64,000 nucleotides of DNA from Acorus gramineus (taxonomy: Eukaryota > Streptophyta > Magnoliopsida > Acorales > Acoraceae). Shown here piece after piece: positions 23,176-32,980 of this stretch (positions are counted from its first letter, which is position 1; each line of letters opens with the position of its first letter). Made by a program: the position numbers and the translations under genes. The notes below the pieces were generated by a model. It was not told where the DNA came from. It made no database searches and saw nothing but the letters and a program-made list of their open reading frames with translations. The stretch lies in contig JAUJYN010000012.1 of the NCBI GenBank assembly GCA_030737835.1, forward strand, positions 13,221,731-13,285,730. Reading direction: 5' to 3'.

Positions 23176-24110
23176 GAAAATCACTAGGAAGTCCTAATCT
23201 TTTCAACATATCTAAACTGTTCAATGGAATGTTGTTCAGAGACATGGTAGAGCAGAATCCATATATACATAATAAATTAAGTATTATAATGGTTCATTAT
23301 AAGCTATACTGTATACCTTGGTCACCGACGTTTTTATATGATGTCCAGTTTTGCTTCATGGAGTACATATGACTATACCTGAAAAGATGTAATATGATTC
23401 AGATGAACACGTTAAAAAATAACAAGCAAAGCTTACTAGCACATGCATTTTGCTAAAGCAAAAAGACAGATGAAAACCAGAGTATAATCCGAAATGCATC
23501 TCTACAAGGCCTGGTCTATGTAAGGGCTAGTTTTAAAAGATCAATCCTTGAAGTACATAAAAGCATGTCTTAGTATCATGTGATGAAATGTGATGAATTT
23601 CCTATGAATTATATATGAAATTAGAAAATTTGGTGCCGAGGAAAAAAAAAGAAGAAATTAAAGTTACTGAAAGTGTCTGATCAATCTATTCATTAACCAT
23701 CAGGCAAAGAAATTTAAGTTATCATGTATCATTTATAGCTTTGTAGAAAATCCAGGCAAACCAGATCATCTAGGACCACAAAAATCAAGCGAACACCACA
23801 TTGTTAAGATGAACAAAAAGAGCCACTTCATCATCATTGTGTTTGTCAGATTAAGTAAAACAACTCATCTTTCACTGTAATTCCTTTTCTGGTCCTCCAA
23901 TAAATTCCATACTAAACATGTAATTGGACAAAAAACAGGTTCATATATCAGTTTTTTTGATGAAGAGTTCACCTTAAATGGTTAGTACTGAGATCTGGAG
24001 CCTTCAATGCTCGAGTCCAGAACCATTGTCCACATATTATACGTTTTTCCTTATACCACGTAAGGAAAACGTGTTACGCCTTGCCTCGAGACGTCGAACG
24101 CTTTAAAAGG
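23176..24110. other. Intergenic region upstream of the 24202 gene
   Basis: AT-rich, no ORF. Its last part, from about 24050, is GC-richer with two ACGT-containing sites (CCACGTAA twice) and is probably the promoter of the next gene. Confidence 0.45.
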
Positions 24111-24123
24111 CCACGTAATTCTC

Positions 24124-24130
24124 TATAAAT
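24124..24130 (+). promoter_or_regulatory. TATA box of the 24202-24747 gene
   Basis: TATAAAT within a CTCTATAAATCC context, 78 bp upstream of the ATG, giving an expected leader of about 45-50 nt. Confidence 0.7.
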
Positions 24131-24201
24131 CCCCTCCCCCACCAAACATCTCCACGCTCTCCATCGTTCCTTCCACTTTCTTTAAGTCTTGATTTTCAGA
24201 G

Positions 24202-24747
24202 ATGAGGATGAATCGAAGGGCCGACACCAACCGCAGGGAAAACAACTGCAGCTACGACTACCTCATGAACTATAGGATGAATGATGTTATCTTCCGGAAC
24301 GGCGTCCCTCCACCGGTGTTCCATTGCCCTCACTGTAAGCGACCGATCGTGAACCACCCTTCCATCCACAGGAGGGGCCAAGACGTCCCTCGGATGATCC
24401 CACCACCACATCCGCAGGCAGTGAGGTTGCCCTTCAGTGGAGTGGGCACACCAAACCATGATCAGGGGCACCAAAACCTCCACCCATTGCTCCCCACCCC
24501 ATCCATGTACAGGCCTCAGACACCCGTCCAGAGGGCCATTCATGGACAAAAGCCAGGGCAGGCTGATGTGAATGGGTGGTGGCATTATGCCAACCGAGTG
24601 CTGGCTCAAGAACCTCCACTAGCAATGGAGGCCTCGTCAGCAAGAACCACCGATCTTCTGCATCGGATGACATATGAAGAAGGGAGCAATGCTGAAGCAA
24701 GCGAGGCTGGCGAAATTCCCGAGGTGGACCTCGACCTTAGGCTCTGA
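24202..24747 (+). CDS. 181-aa protein with compact CX2C-X6-HX3H cluster and EAR tail
   Basis: Not a family I recognise. The N-terminus is basic and Asn/Arg-rich (1-35). FHCPHCKRPIVNHPSIH at 40-56 supplies C42, C45, H52 and H56: a Cys2-His2 set with 6 residues between the second Cys and the first His, instead of the 12 of a classical finger, and with no ALGGH helix. A long Pro/His/Gln-rich middle follows, with a GWWHYANRVLA segment near 125-135 that looks helical. The protein ends VDLDLRL (175-181), containing the LxLxL EAR motif LDLRL, in the same terminal position as in the 2404-2820 protein. It has a clean promoter (TATA at 24124), no introns and an AATAAA at 24886. It shares the CPxC knuckle and the flanking NG / VN residues with the 19355-19594 protein. 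Inference: a nuclear corepressor-recruiting protein, possibly derived from a one-finger C2H2 gene. Confidence 0.82.
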   Translation: MRMNRRADTNRRENNCSYDYLMNYRMNDVIFRNGVPPPVFHCPHCKRPIVNHPSIHRRGQDVPRMIPPPHPQAVRLPFSGVGTPNHDQGHQNLHPLLPTPSMYRPQTPVQRAIHGQKPGQADVNGWWHYANRVLAQEPPLAMEASSARTTDLLHRMTYEEGSNAEASEAGEIPEVDLDLRL

Positions 24748-24885
24748 AGGACCAAGAACTTGCTTTCAAGATGGTCACTTCTGTATCAGTCATAGAGCCA
24801 AGTATTTCATGGTTATTAGTTCAGATGTAGTTCTTGATATTTCTGTGTTGTTAGTGTCTTCTTTTCATGGAGATGATCGGTCATG

Positions 24886-24891
24886 AATAAA
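24886..24891 (+). terminator. Polyadenylation signal AATAAA
   Basis: AATAAA about 140 nt after the stop of the 24202-24747 gene, followed by T-rich sequence. Confidence 0.6.
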
Positions 24892-27800
24892 AACCAATGT
24901 GTTCTTATTGCATTACTTCTTATTGCATTACAAAAACAGATGGTGATGATATGAGTATTTCAGTTTTTTTTTTTTGTGTTAGTGTGATCCTCTGTTCTAT
25001 TGTTTGATGACAAACCATGATAATCAGCTACGTTGGGCTGAAGCCCACAATTCATTGACTACTGCACGAATCCCGGGGTAACTGTGTCTCGTCCACATTG
25101 TACGCGAGGTGTGCATACATGGGGTCTGCGGAATGGGAGTTCAAGACGGCTCCAAACCGCAGAGTGGTTGGATGGACAGTGTGGATCGATGATGAATGGC
25201 TTGACAAGGCCATTATGATGCATGTGGTGACATCGCTGCAGGGTGACTGAGCCTGTAGAGAATTGGTGAGTTGGAAGGGGCTGGAGAGGAGGAGCAAATG
25301 CAGATCTGTTGTATGTTTTACTTTTAGAGCTCACGATCACTGCATAAAGCACAAAAGGACTTGATTTTGTACCTGTAGTACAGTTATAAAGAGAAAATTA
25401 TAATTTCCCTTCAAACAGAGTCGGTTGTTGATCGATTCTCATTACATCAAATGACCAGGGAGATACTTGTTTAATTGGAGAAACAAATCTGATCATCAAG
25501 GAAAACTCAGACCACTGAATTGTGGGGGAACAAATTTAAAACCAGTCCACACATAATGATGCAGTTCACACCCATTCAAGATATTGGACTGAAAATGGAT
25601 ATCTTGTGTGAGATCAAATGGCACCAAAGAAAAATATCTGGTGACCAGTAGATTGAGAAAAGAATCATGTTTTTTAACTGTGTGCTAAAAGTGATCATAA
25701 ATGGAAATGCTTACAGCCAGCCTTTTCGCAGCTAACTTTACTTAAGAGCTAGATTGAACCCTCTCTCCCATTTCCTCTTAATGACTGGGAGTAACAGGTA
25801 TCTTTCCTTAGATCATGGAATAGAATTATAAGAAAACCAAGTTTGAACAAAGTTAAAGGGATTAATAGGCAAGGTAAAGATCAACTCTGGGGAGCTTAAG
25901 CATTCACACATGTTTTGTCATCACTGGTGTCAAAACAAACAATCAATTCTGAAGAACAGATAAGGAAAACCATAGAACATCGATGGAGAGTTTAGAGGCC
26001 TGCAATGAAAAAATTTTGAGAATAGAATCCAAATGTAGTGAGAGAGAAAGTGAGGTTATCAAAAGGTAACTCTCCTTTTGTAAATTGTAACTTATGACGA
26101 AGATGGAAATTAAGATAAAACATGGGCAAGGATGATTATGAGACTTGGCTATCCAATTAAAGAATGCCTTAATAGAGAGCAACTCTTATGCTATTATATA
26201 CCAACAAAACAATGGAAATCATTCCACTAAAAGGTATGCCAAATTTGCCAAATTACAGGACACATTGAATAAATTGCATTGAGGAACATTGCATGAAGAA
26301 GCACTCAGAGACGACAATTGTCTCTCAAATTACATCATAAAACAGTTATTCAAGTATTCAGAAAAATCAACTATTGTACCGATTAGTTTGCTGATCTTAG
26401 CAACTGTTGGGTACTTTAAGGATGAAAGACTCAGTAGTGACTAAAGTGTGTAAATTTCAGTGATAAGCAGAATACAATGACTTCACTTCTATACCATTCT
26501 CTTCCTCCAAACTCATTCATTATATGAAGCATTAAACTCCATAGAAGATCAAATTGGTGTTATTTGGCCTGTCAAATCAACCTTAGGTGATAATTTGAGA
26601 CTTGCAAAATTGGGTATTAAAGGAAACCTATAATATTGACAAAAACCTTAGCTGACTGCCAATTATAAGACAAACAAGCATCTTCAGAAATCAGAATAGC
26701 ATGATGCAGCACAATGAATAGCATTCAAAGGGTGCCCATAAATCTTCTTTTTTTCTTTTTTTTGATATCGGAGGGACCCCCACAGAAAATTTTTCAATGT
26801 TTGCTAAGGCTTTTTTTTTTTTTTGTATTGATAAAGCATTTGTCCGTAACTTCGATTCCAACCTGGCACATTCCAATTGACCTATATTTTTTTTTCAATA
26901 AAAAAATGTTCTGTTTTCAACTGATAATAAAAAAAAACAAGATTTTAATGATGTAATCAAAACAATGTGAGAGAATGCATGGGTGATCAAAAGGTAATGC
27001 TCCTTCTCCAACAGATGCTCAGAATGGAATCCAGCAACCACAATGTAAATATAACTGGTATTTAGTGAATCAGCTTTCCCAAGAATAAACAAAAAACTAC
27101 AGTCTCCCTCAACAGGAGAGGAAACACACCACAAGAGAGGTTGATTAACTACAGAACAGATCACAAGTATTCAGGCGAGAACAGGTACTTATCTCTGTTG
27201 TGGAACAGCCCACTAATATCAATGTCCTACAAGAGTCTCTCCAAAATAAGAATAATGGTAAGGATGATCCTGCAGACAGTCCCATGGACAATCCACATAT
27301 GTTTTAAATTTTTAAAAATAGGTTTTAATTTTTTAAAAATAGTAAACCTCATCCAATGAGGTATATGTTTTGATGAAAAATGTATATCACTGCATAACAA
27401 ATTGATGAACCTATTTTTAGCATATGTAAACTAAAATTAATGAGGTCTATACCTCACATAAGGAGATATATACCTCACTAGATGACTATGGAAGTATGAC
27501 TATCCTCGGGGACTGCGTGTAACAGCGCTCCTAAAAGAAATCTCCATGTCCTGAAACATGTAGCCTACTTCTAGTACAACCTAGCTTTATTAATTAGAAA
27601 TATGAAAACATTGTCACGAACAGAATCAGTTATAGACAAAGATAATAAAAAGAAATCCATCACTTTAACATCAGCAGGGACAAGTCAGTCTTAAAGATTT
27701 ATAAGGCCATCAAATGCCAAAATACCAAAGGGATTAAAAGGCAAGTTATACAACTAGAAATAGCTTCTTCACAACTGCAGGCCTAATGTAATCAATCATT

Positions 27801-28799
27801 TATAAAGTCCTAACTCCAAGACAAGGTGACTATTAACGTGACTTGTCTAAAAGGCAAGTTATACTCGATCATTACATGTGCAAGGATGGTGTTCCATCAC
27901 AAGAAATGAAAGGGTTGTTGTTTCACACCTCATTTTGCATACCAAATTGCGTCCAATCTCAGTATATGTTTCAGTGGATGCATTTCATTAAACATCTTCA
28001 TCAAAACACACACAAATATTAGAAAAACATGCAGATTTTATAATCTATTGAATTCTAATAAGCACAAGTTCCAAAATTCGTGATCATGATGGTCTACTCT
28101 ATAGGTATTAAAAGTCTCATATGCTCTAACCCACCATTTGAGATGAGATGGAGAGTTTTTCACCCTGATAAATATATCATGATAGATAACAATCCATGTA
28201 TCAAATTTTTTATTTGGTTGCCTTTTCTATTTTTCTTATTGGGAAATGTAAAAGTAATTTTTTTTTTCACCTTGAATAAAGTGAGGATAAGTGATGGATA
28301 AGAGATGGATAGAAGTTTATGACTTTTTAAATGACAATTATATTCCTACATATATTGAGTGATATGATAGATATGATAATTTTTTTTTTATTAGTAAATG
28401 TGATATGTTATTTGGGATGTGGATGTGTGCAAGAGTGTTAAGTGAGATATTTTTTTAAAAAATTACAATTTTTATTTATTGACATAGATAAGCCCTAATT
28501 AATCATAGCACCCCCCAGAATAGTTATCAGGTTTATTTCAAGCTTATCCAGGCACAGGTATCAGAGTTTATTTTCCCAAAACAAACCGTTTTCTTTTCTT
28601 ATGCCCCTCTATTCACCCTTATTCCCTAGTTATCCCTCACCTCAAACAGGGGTATTGCAATAATATAATTGATAAACAGAGTTAACGCTCAAAATCGAAT
28701 CTATTACAATCGAAATCAAACCTAAATAAAACAAAATTAAAGAATTCCACTAAATTCCATCAATTAGGGCACAAATACGATCGAAAGAAAAATTCCGAG
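24892..28799. other. Mostly non-coding, with an unexplained GC-elevated island
   Basis: 25030-25350 is GC-elevated and open in several frames on both strands (minus: 97 and 81 codons; plus: about 60 codons ending near 25250). No domain is recognised; it may be an exon of an unidentified gene or a long non-coding RNA. 26000-28120 is AT-rich with no gene. A MITE occupies about 28131-28654. Confidence 0.4.
28131..28654. mobile_element. MITE, family C copy 1
   Basis: About 520 bp. The ends form a short inverted repeat (CCACCATTTGAGATGAGA against the reverse complement of CTCACCTCAAACAGGGGTA). The body is clearly related to 42313-42843: shared blocks include GATAGATAACAAT, AGTTTATGACTTTTTAAAT, ATTGACATAGATAAG-CC and AGAATAGTTATCAGG. 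Confidence 0.65.
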
Positions 28800-29060
28800 C
28801 TTTCCGTACCTTCAACACGGACCGTCTGATCAATCAATCGGAGGGAGGCGGAGGAGGCGACGAGGAAGACGAAGGACCTGCAGCGGAGGCTTCGTCGTCG
28901 TCGGGACCGCGAGAGGGATCAGATCCAGAGATGGCGCCACGTGCCTCTATCGAGGAAGGGTCGATCGCCAACCGTCCGAACAGTGGACCTCCGAGGACTA
29001 CCATTGACGACTTCAGTGATCGTGCTCTCTCTCTCTCTCTCCCCCTTTCCTTGAAGAATG
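28800..29060. other. GC-rich putative exon or promoter-proximal island, strand uncertain
   Basis: A sharp GC-rich island in AT-rich surroundings. On the minus strand there is a 56-codon ORF starting at about 28999 (beginning MVVLGGPLFGRLAID and ending in poly-Ser/poly-Pro), downstream of a sense-strand GA repeat, with a donor-like GTACGG about 30 nt after its stop; it looks like a first exon or leader. On the plus strand an Asp/Glu/Gly-rich frame is open across the whole island and contains MAPRASIEEGS. Both cannot be real; no family is recognised. Confidence 0.35.
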
Positions 29061-29099
29061 AAGAATGGATAAAAAGGGCGGGAGATGGTTGAGTGATAA

Positions 29100-29402
29100 A
29101 AAGGCTGCGTTTGGATGAATCGTTATATTTTTAAACTTTTCAGCAAGTTTTTTTTTTTCATAAAAAAAACAAGTTATTTTCTTGATAGAATGGGAGAGGA
29201 ACCCCTCCTTAGTGAGGGAATTTGGATTCGAGTTTTACGGCTTGCGGATATTAGAAGATTTGACAAAAAAAAAAAAAAAAATTTACCAAAAAAAAATAAA
29301 ATTTGATGGTTTAAAAATTTAAACACTAGAAAAATATGTTTGTGAATTTTTAACTTTTTAAACGTAGTATCTATTTAATCACGTGTCCAAAAGGAGCCTA
29401 AG
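29100..29402. mobile_element. Probable MITE with GGCTGCGTTTGGA end
   Basis: The left end GGCTGCGTTTGGATG and the reverse complement of the right end (GGCTCCTTTTGGACACG) are similar, the usual look of small PIF/Harbinger- or hAT-type elements. The interior is A/T-rich, including a fragment with TGGATTCGAGTTT (about 29219-29231). Confidence 0.5.
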
Positions 29403-31077
29403 GATGTTATATTTAATTCAATAATAAATATGGACAGATGATAGATGATTTCATGTCTTTACTCAAACTTATATTTAAATTTTATTGGAAAATTGAGTAA
29501 AAGCTGTGTCAAGCTCCAATTATAATTTTGTGTTTTACTCAGATCTTTTAAATATGTAGAGCTGAAGAAAAAAATTGACTTGAAAATTTGGATAAAGGTT
29601 TGAATCTTTCTTGATTTTGATAAAATTTTGAGTAAATTAAAAGTTTAATTGATTTAGTATGAGTATGCGTATAGCTAAAGGAATGATGAGATTTGTACAT
29701 GACTTTTACTTAAATTTAAATTTAAATACACATTTAAGCATAAGTTGAAATAAAATTAGTCTAACTTAGTATATGATAGATAAAAATAAATAAATAAAAG
29801 AAGAGTACGGACGGCAAAAGTGATTGTATCAACACCCTTTTAAGTTTATGAGACGAATTTTAGAATAATGATGTACAAAGAGCATTGATACACGGGGAGG
29901 ATCTTTTGTGGCTTGCTATAGGAAAAACCATGTATCAAGTCTGGTGATATGTTACATAAACAAACACATTATTGCTTGCTATTATGCGATAATAAAACAG
30001 AAAGTACAAACGTGTTATTTAACGTATTTTAAAAAACAAATTAATCAAGAAGTTATTTACAAAATGTTGCTTTTAAAAAAATGCATAAAATATGCTTACT
30101 AGGAATTAAATTTATTTAAATTATTTTATTCAAAATATTGTTTTTTAAATGCTATCTAATTGGTGCATGCACTCACTTGGTGTGCCACGTAGCTTTTATC
30201 TCATTCTTTGATAAGGGGGTAACATATGTGTTGTATGTGAGATTTTGTATTATTTTTTAGGATAATGTTATGTAAATCTCCATTTTTAGGTTTAATTATA
30301 ATCTATATATATTTTGAATTTTTTAAAAATAGTATATCTTATCTAATAAAATATATATTTTTATAAAAATAAAACATATATTTTAATAAATTGTATGAAT
30401 ACAGTTATAAAAAATATAAAAAAATTCTTTCAAAATATATAGCTTACTTCATTAATTTTTTTTATTGGAAATGGTACTGGTTGTAACACATGCACGTCTG
30501 GCAGATTTATGATCTAAAGCTAAGGGGGAAAAATAATAGTGGACTAAAAATTGAGGGATCCCATCAATACAACGGTGGAGAGAAGATCCGCGAACAAAGA
30601 ATCAATAAATTATATTTGAAAGGATATATATACGTGATTTGGAGGAGTTGACTATTATATAGTTTATTAATTAATGTCACCTTATAAAAGTCATCCATCC
30701 ATGCAAAACACTACACTGCCTCACCCATGACAATATGACATGACATCCATGCATGGGCCAGAGCATGTCAAATCATCAGAACGTCACATCCATCAATACT
30801 CCCACGTCAGACATCCATCCATCCATCCATGTATGCATGCGAAGCAAACCATTACAAACAAGAACACTACGTCACGTCACACAAAAACATAACCCTGTTT
30901 TTTCGAGCTCCCAACCATCACCCAAATCTCACGCAAACCCTTTTTTTTTTTTTTTCCTTTCATTACATTGCATGCCAACAACAACAGCAAAAACACGCAA
31001 ACTTAATATACAAATCTCCAAAAGAACAAAAAGAAACAAAGCTTCCATTGATGGTAAGATTAGGTCAAGATCACATG
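29403..31077. other. Intergenic AT-rich sequence and NAC 3' flank
   Basis: No gene seen. 30280-30460 contains AAAATAGTA/TATATTTTAATAAATTGTAT sequence of a type that recurs near 22600, 27330, 54950 and 58100, probably an old AT-rich repeat family. (CATC)n-like repeats lie at about 30790-30835. ORFs at 30753-31251 on the + strand are antisense shadows of the NAC gene or chance. Confidence 0.45.
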
Positions 31078-32892
31078 TTAAGGAACAAAAGGTGCAGATT
31101 CTCCACCAAACAGATCAAGACCCACGTCGAAGAACAGAGGGTTTTGCAAGGCCTGGTGGTAGTTCACATCAACCCAGTTGAGAAAGCTAGGGTCTTGCAG
31201 TGTTTGGAAGGGACTCAGAGTCTCCAACTTAAGCTGTTGTTGTGGTTGTAGTGAAGGGAGGTGGAAGAAGTGGGTGTCTAATGGGAGGATGTTTTTAGGG
31301 TTTGGGAGTGTGTCTAAGGCTGTGAAGTCCAACAATGGAGGAAGTGAAGTGGTGGCTGTGATGTGAGGAGGGGGAACTTCGAGGAGGTAGGTGTTGTTTG
31401 GGAAGAAGTGCTGGTGCTTCTTTTGGTCTCCTCCTGCCTTGTGAATTATTCTGCATATCACCCACTCTTCCTACAATAATGCCCAACAAAAGAAAGATAA
31501 GTCGAGTTTGATTGAAACTATATATCATGCATGGACTGTGATATGATAATATGGACCTGACAAGAGTGACGGCAAGAGAAGTGACCGTCGAGACGGTATT
31601 CATGGAGGACCCACTTGGTCTTCTCTCCGCGAGGGGCACGGCCTTTGTAGAAGACAAGTGTCTTCTTCATCCCAACAAGGGATCCACCATTGATGGAGGA
31701 GGAGGAGGAGGAGGTGCTGTAGACCTCCCTGTCTTTGCCTGTGGCCTTCCAGTACCCGGCGCCGGTTGCGCGATTCGTCCTCAGCCCTGTTGGGTACTTC
31801 CGGTCTCTCAGGCTGTAGAAGTACCACTCCTTATCCCCCATCTTGGCAAAATCTATACATCAAACAATAACATGTATACCATGTTACCTTTGGATCAAGA
31901 CTCTCTCTCTCTCTCTCTCTCTCTCTCATACACACACACACAGAGTACTACACTGAAGCAAATGATTAACAAAACAATGTAAAAAAGAAGCCAAAACAAA
32001 CTATAATATTGAAACCCATTTTGAACATATTGAAGGATATTAAGGGGGTTTGATTGCGCGTTTGGGCGCGTTTTTGTTTTTTAAAAAGTTGAAAAGTTAA
32101 AATCGTGCAGCTAAACGGGGCAGCTTTTTGCAGAATCAGAAGGTGGATTCCTTTTAATTTTTTTCTCAAAATCTGTGTTTTAAAAAGCTCAAAAAACAAC
32201 GCTTTTTGATCGGAATCAATTTTTTGAATTGAACTCCTATCAAATATTGATTCCTGAATTAAAAAAAAGTATTATAAAAAATTCAACGTCTAAAATCATC
32301 TTAAAAAGCAGCTTTATTCCAAAAACCACTTTTCAATCTATGTTTCCAAACGGACCCTAACATGAAGACCTAGAGCTTCTAAGAAGAAAATCGAGCAACC
32401 ATTTTGGAAAAAAAAAGAAGGCATGTTATAGCTTTGGATCTCTCTCACAAACACACACACACACACATACACAATGAGCACCACTCTGAAGAACATCTTG
32501 GAAGACATCAACAGTACCTAATGTTCCTAAGAAGACAGTCAAGCAACCATTTTGAAAGCCCAAAAAAAAAAAAAAAACACTCCAAAAAAGAAGACGAAAC
32601 GAGAATTATTTGTTAAAACATTTGAAAAAGTATAACAATCAAAATAGACCTATATATATGGAACATATATTAATTGAAGAGCATCAGCATTACCTGGTAA
32701 CTCCCAGGGCTCGCAGCGGTTGAGGTCGACCTCCGCAATGTCAACCCCACAAGAGCTGCCATTGAAGACCTTTGAAGCCAAGTAGAAGGTCACAAGCTCC
32801 TCATCAGTAGGATGAAACCTAAACCCTGGAGGCAACCCTTGCTCGTTCACCTCTTCCACACACAATAATTCCTTTAGTACCTCTCCCATCAT
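31078..32892 (-). CDS. NAC-domain transcription factor, CUC3/NAC058-like (three exons)
   Basis: A nuclear DNA-binding transcription factor of about 295 aa; relatives of this clade set organ and meristem boundaries. Exons on the minus strand: 32694-32892, 31557-31852, 31078-31470; introns 841 and 86 bp; the total of 888 nt is in frame. Junctions give ...[19 protein letters not shown]... and ...RHSCQ|EEWVICR.... All five NAC subdomains are present: [14 protein letters not shown] (A), [15 protein letters not shown] (B), [20 protein letters not shown] and [12 protein letters not shown] (C), [17 protein letters not shown] and KWVLHEYRL (D), EEWVICRI (E). FYLASK after subdomain A and the RCEPWELP form favour CUC3/NAC058 over CUC1/2. 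No miR164 target-like site is visible, also consistent with CUC3. The C-terminal third is the usual divergent activation region. The intron-2 donor (CAG/GTCCAT) is weak. The start could be 32892 or 32889 (two adjacent ATGs). A MITE sits in intron 1. Confidence 0.92.
31890..31941. repeat. CT then CA microsatellite in NAC intron 1
   Basis: CT units from about 31901 to 31927, followed by short CA units; located in intron 1 close to the exon-2 acceptor, where on the sense strand it reads as GA. Confidence 0.85.
32041..32360. mobile_element. MITE inside NAC intron 1
   Basis: The left end TAAGGGGGTTTGATTGCGCG and the right end CCAAACGGACCCTAA (reverse TTAGGGTCCGTTTGG) look like PIF/Harbinger-type ends with a TAA/TTA target. 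The interior has poly-T/A arms with inverted similarity (AAAAAGTTGAAAAG against CTTTTCAATC; GCAGCTTTTTG against AAAAAGCAGCTTT). Confidence 0.55.
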
Positions 32893-32972
32893 GATTTGAA
32901 CCACAAAGTTTGTACAGTAGGGTCAGTTAGGGTTAGTGTTGGAGAGGAGATAATGAGAAGTGTATGTGGGTG

Positions 32973-32980
32973 TATATATA
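32973..32980 (-). promoter_or_regulatory. TATA box of the NAC gene
   Basis: TATATATA about 85 bp upstream of the NAC start codon, followed on the sense strand by a CA-rich then CT-rich leader. Confidence 0.6.

Noticed and set aside
30753..31251. Two overlapping 140-codon + strand ORFs
   Set aside because: Partly antisense to NAC exon 3 and partly low-complexity; no motifs.
31559..31982. 143-codon + strand ORF
   Set aside because: Antisense to NAC exon 2 and reads through the CT microsatellite.
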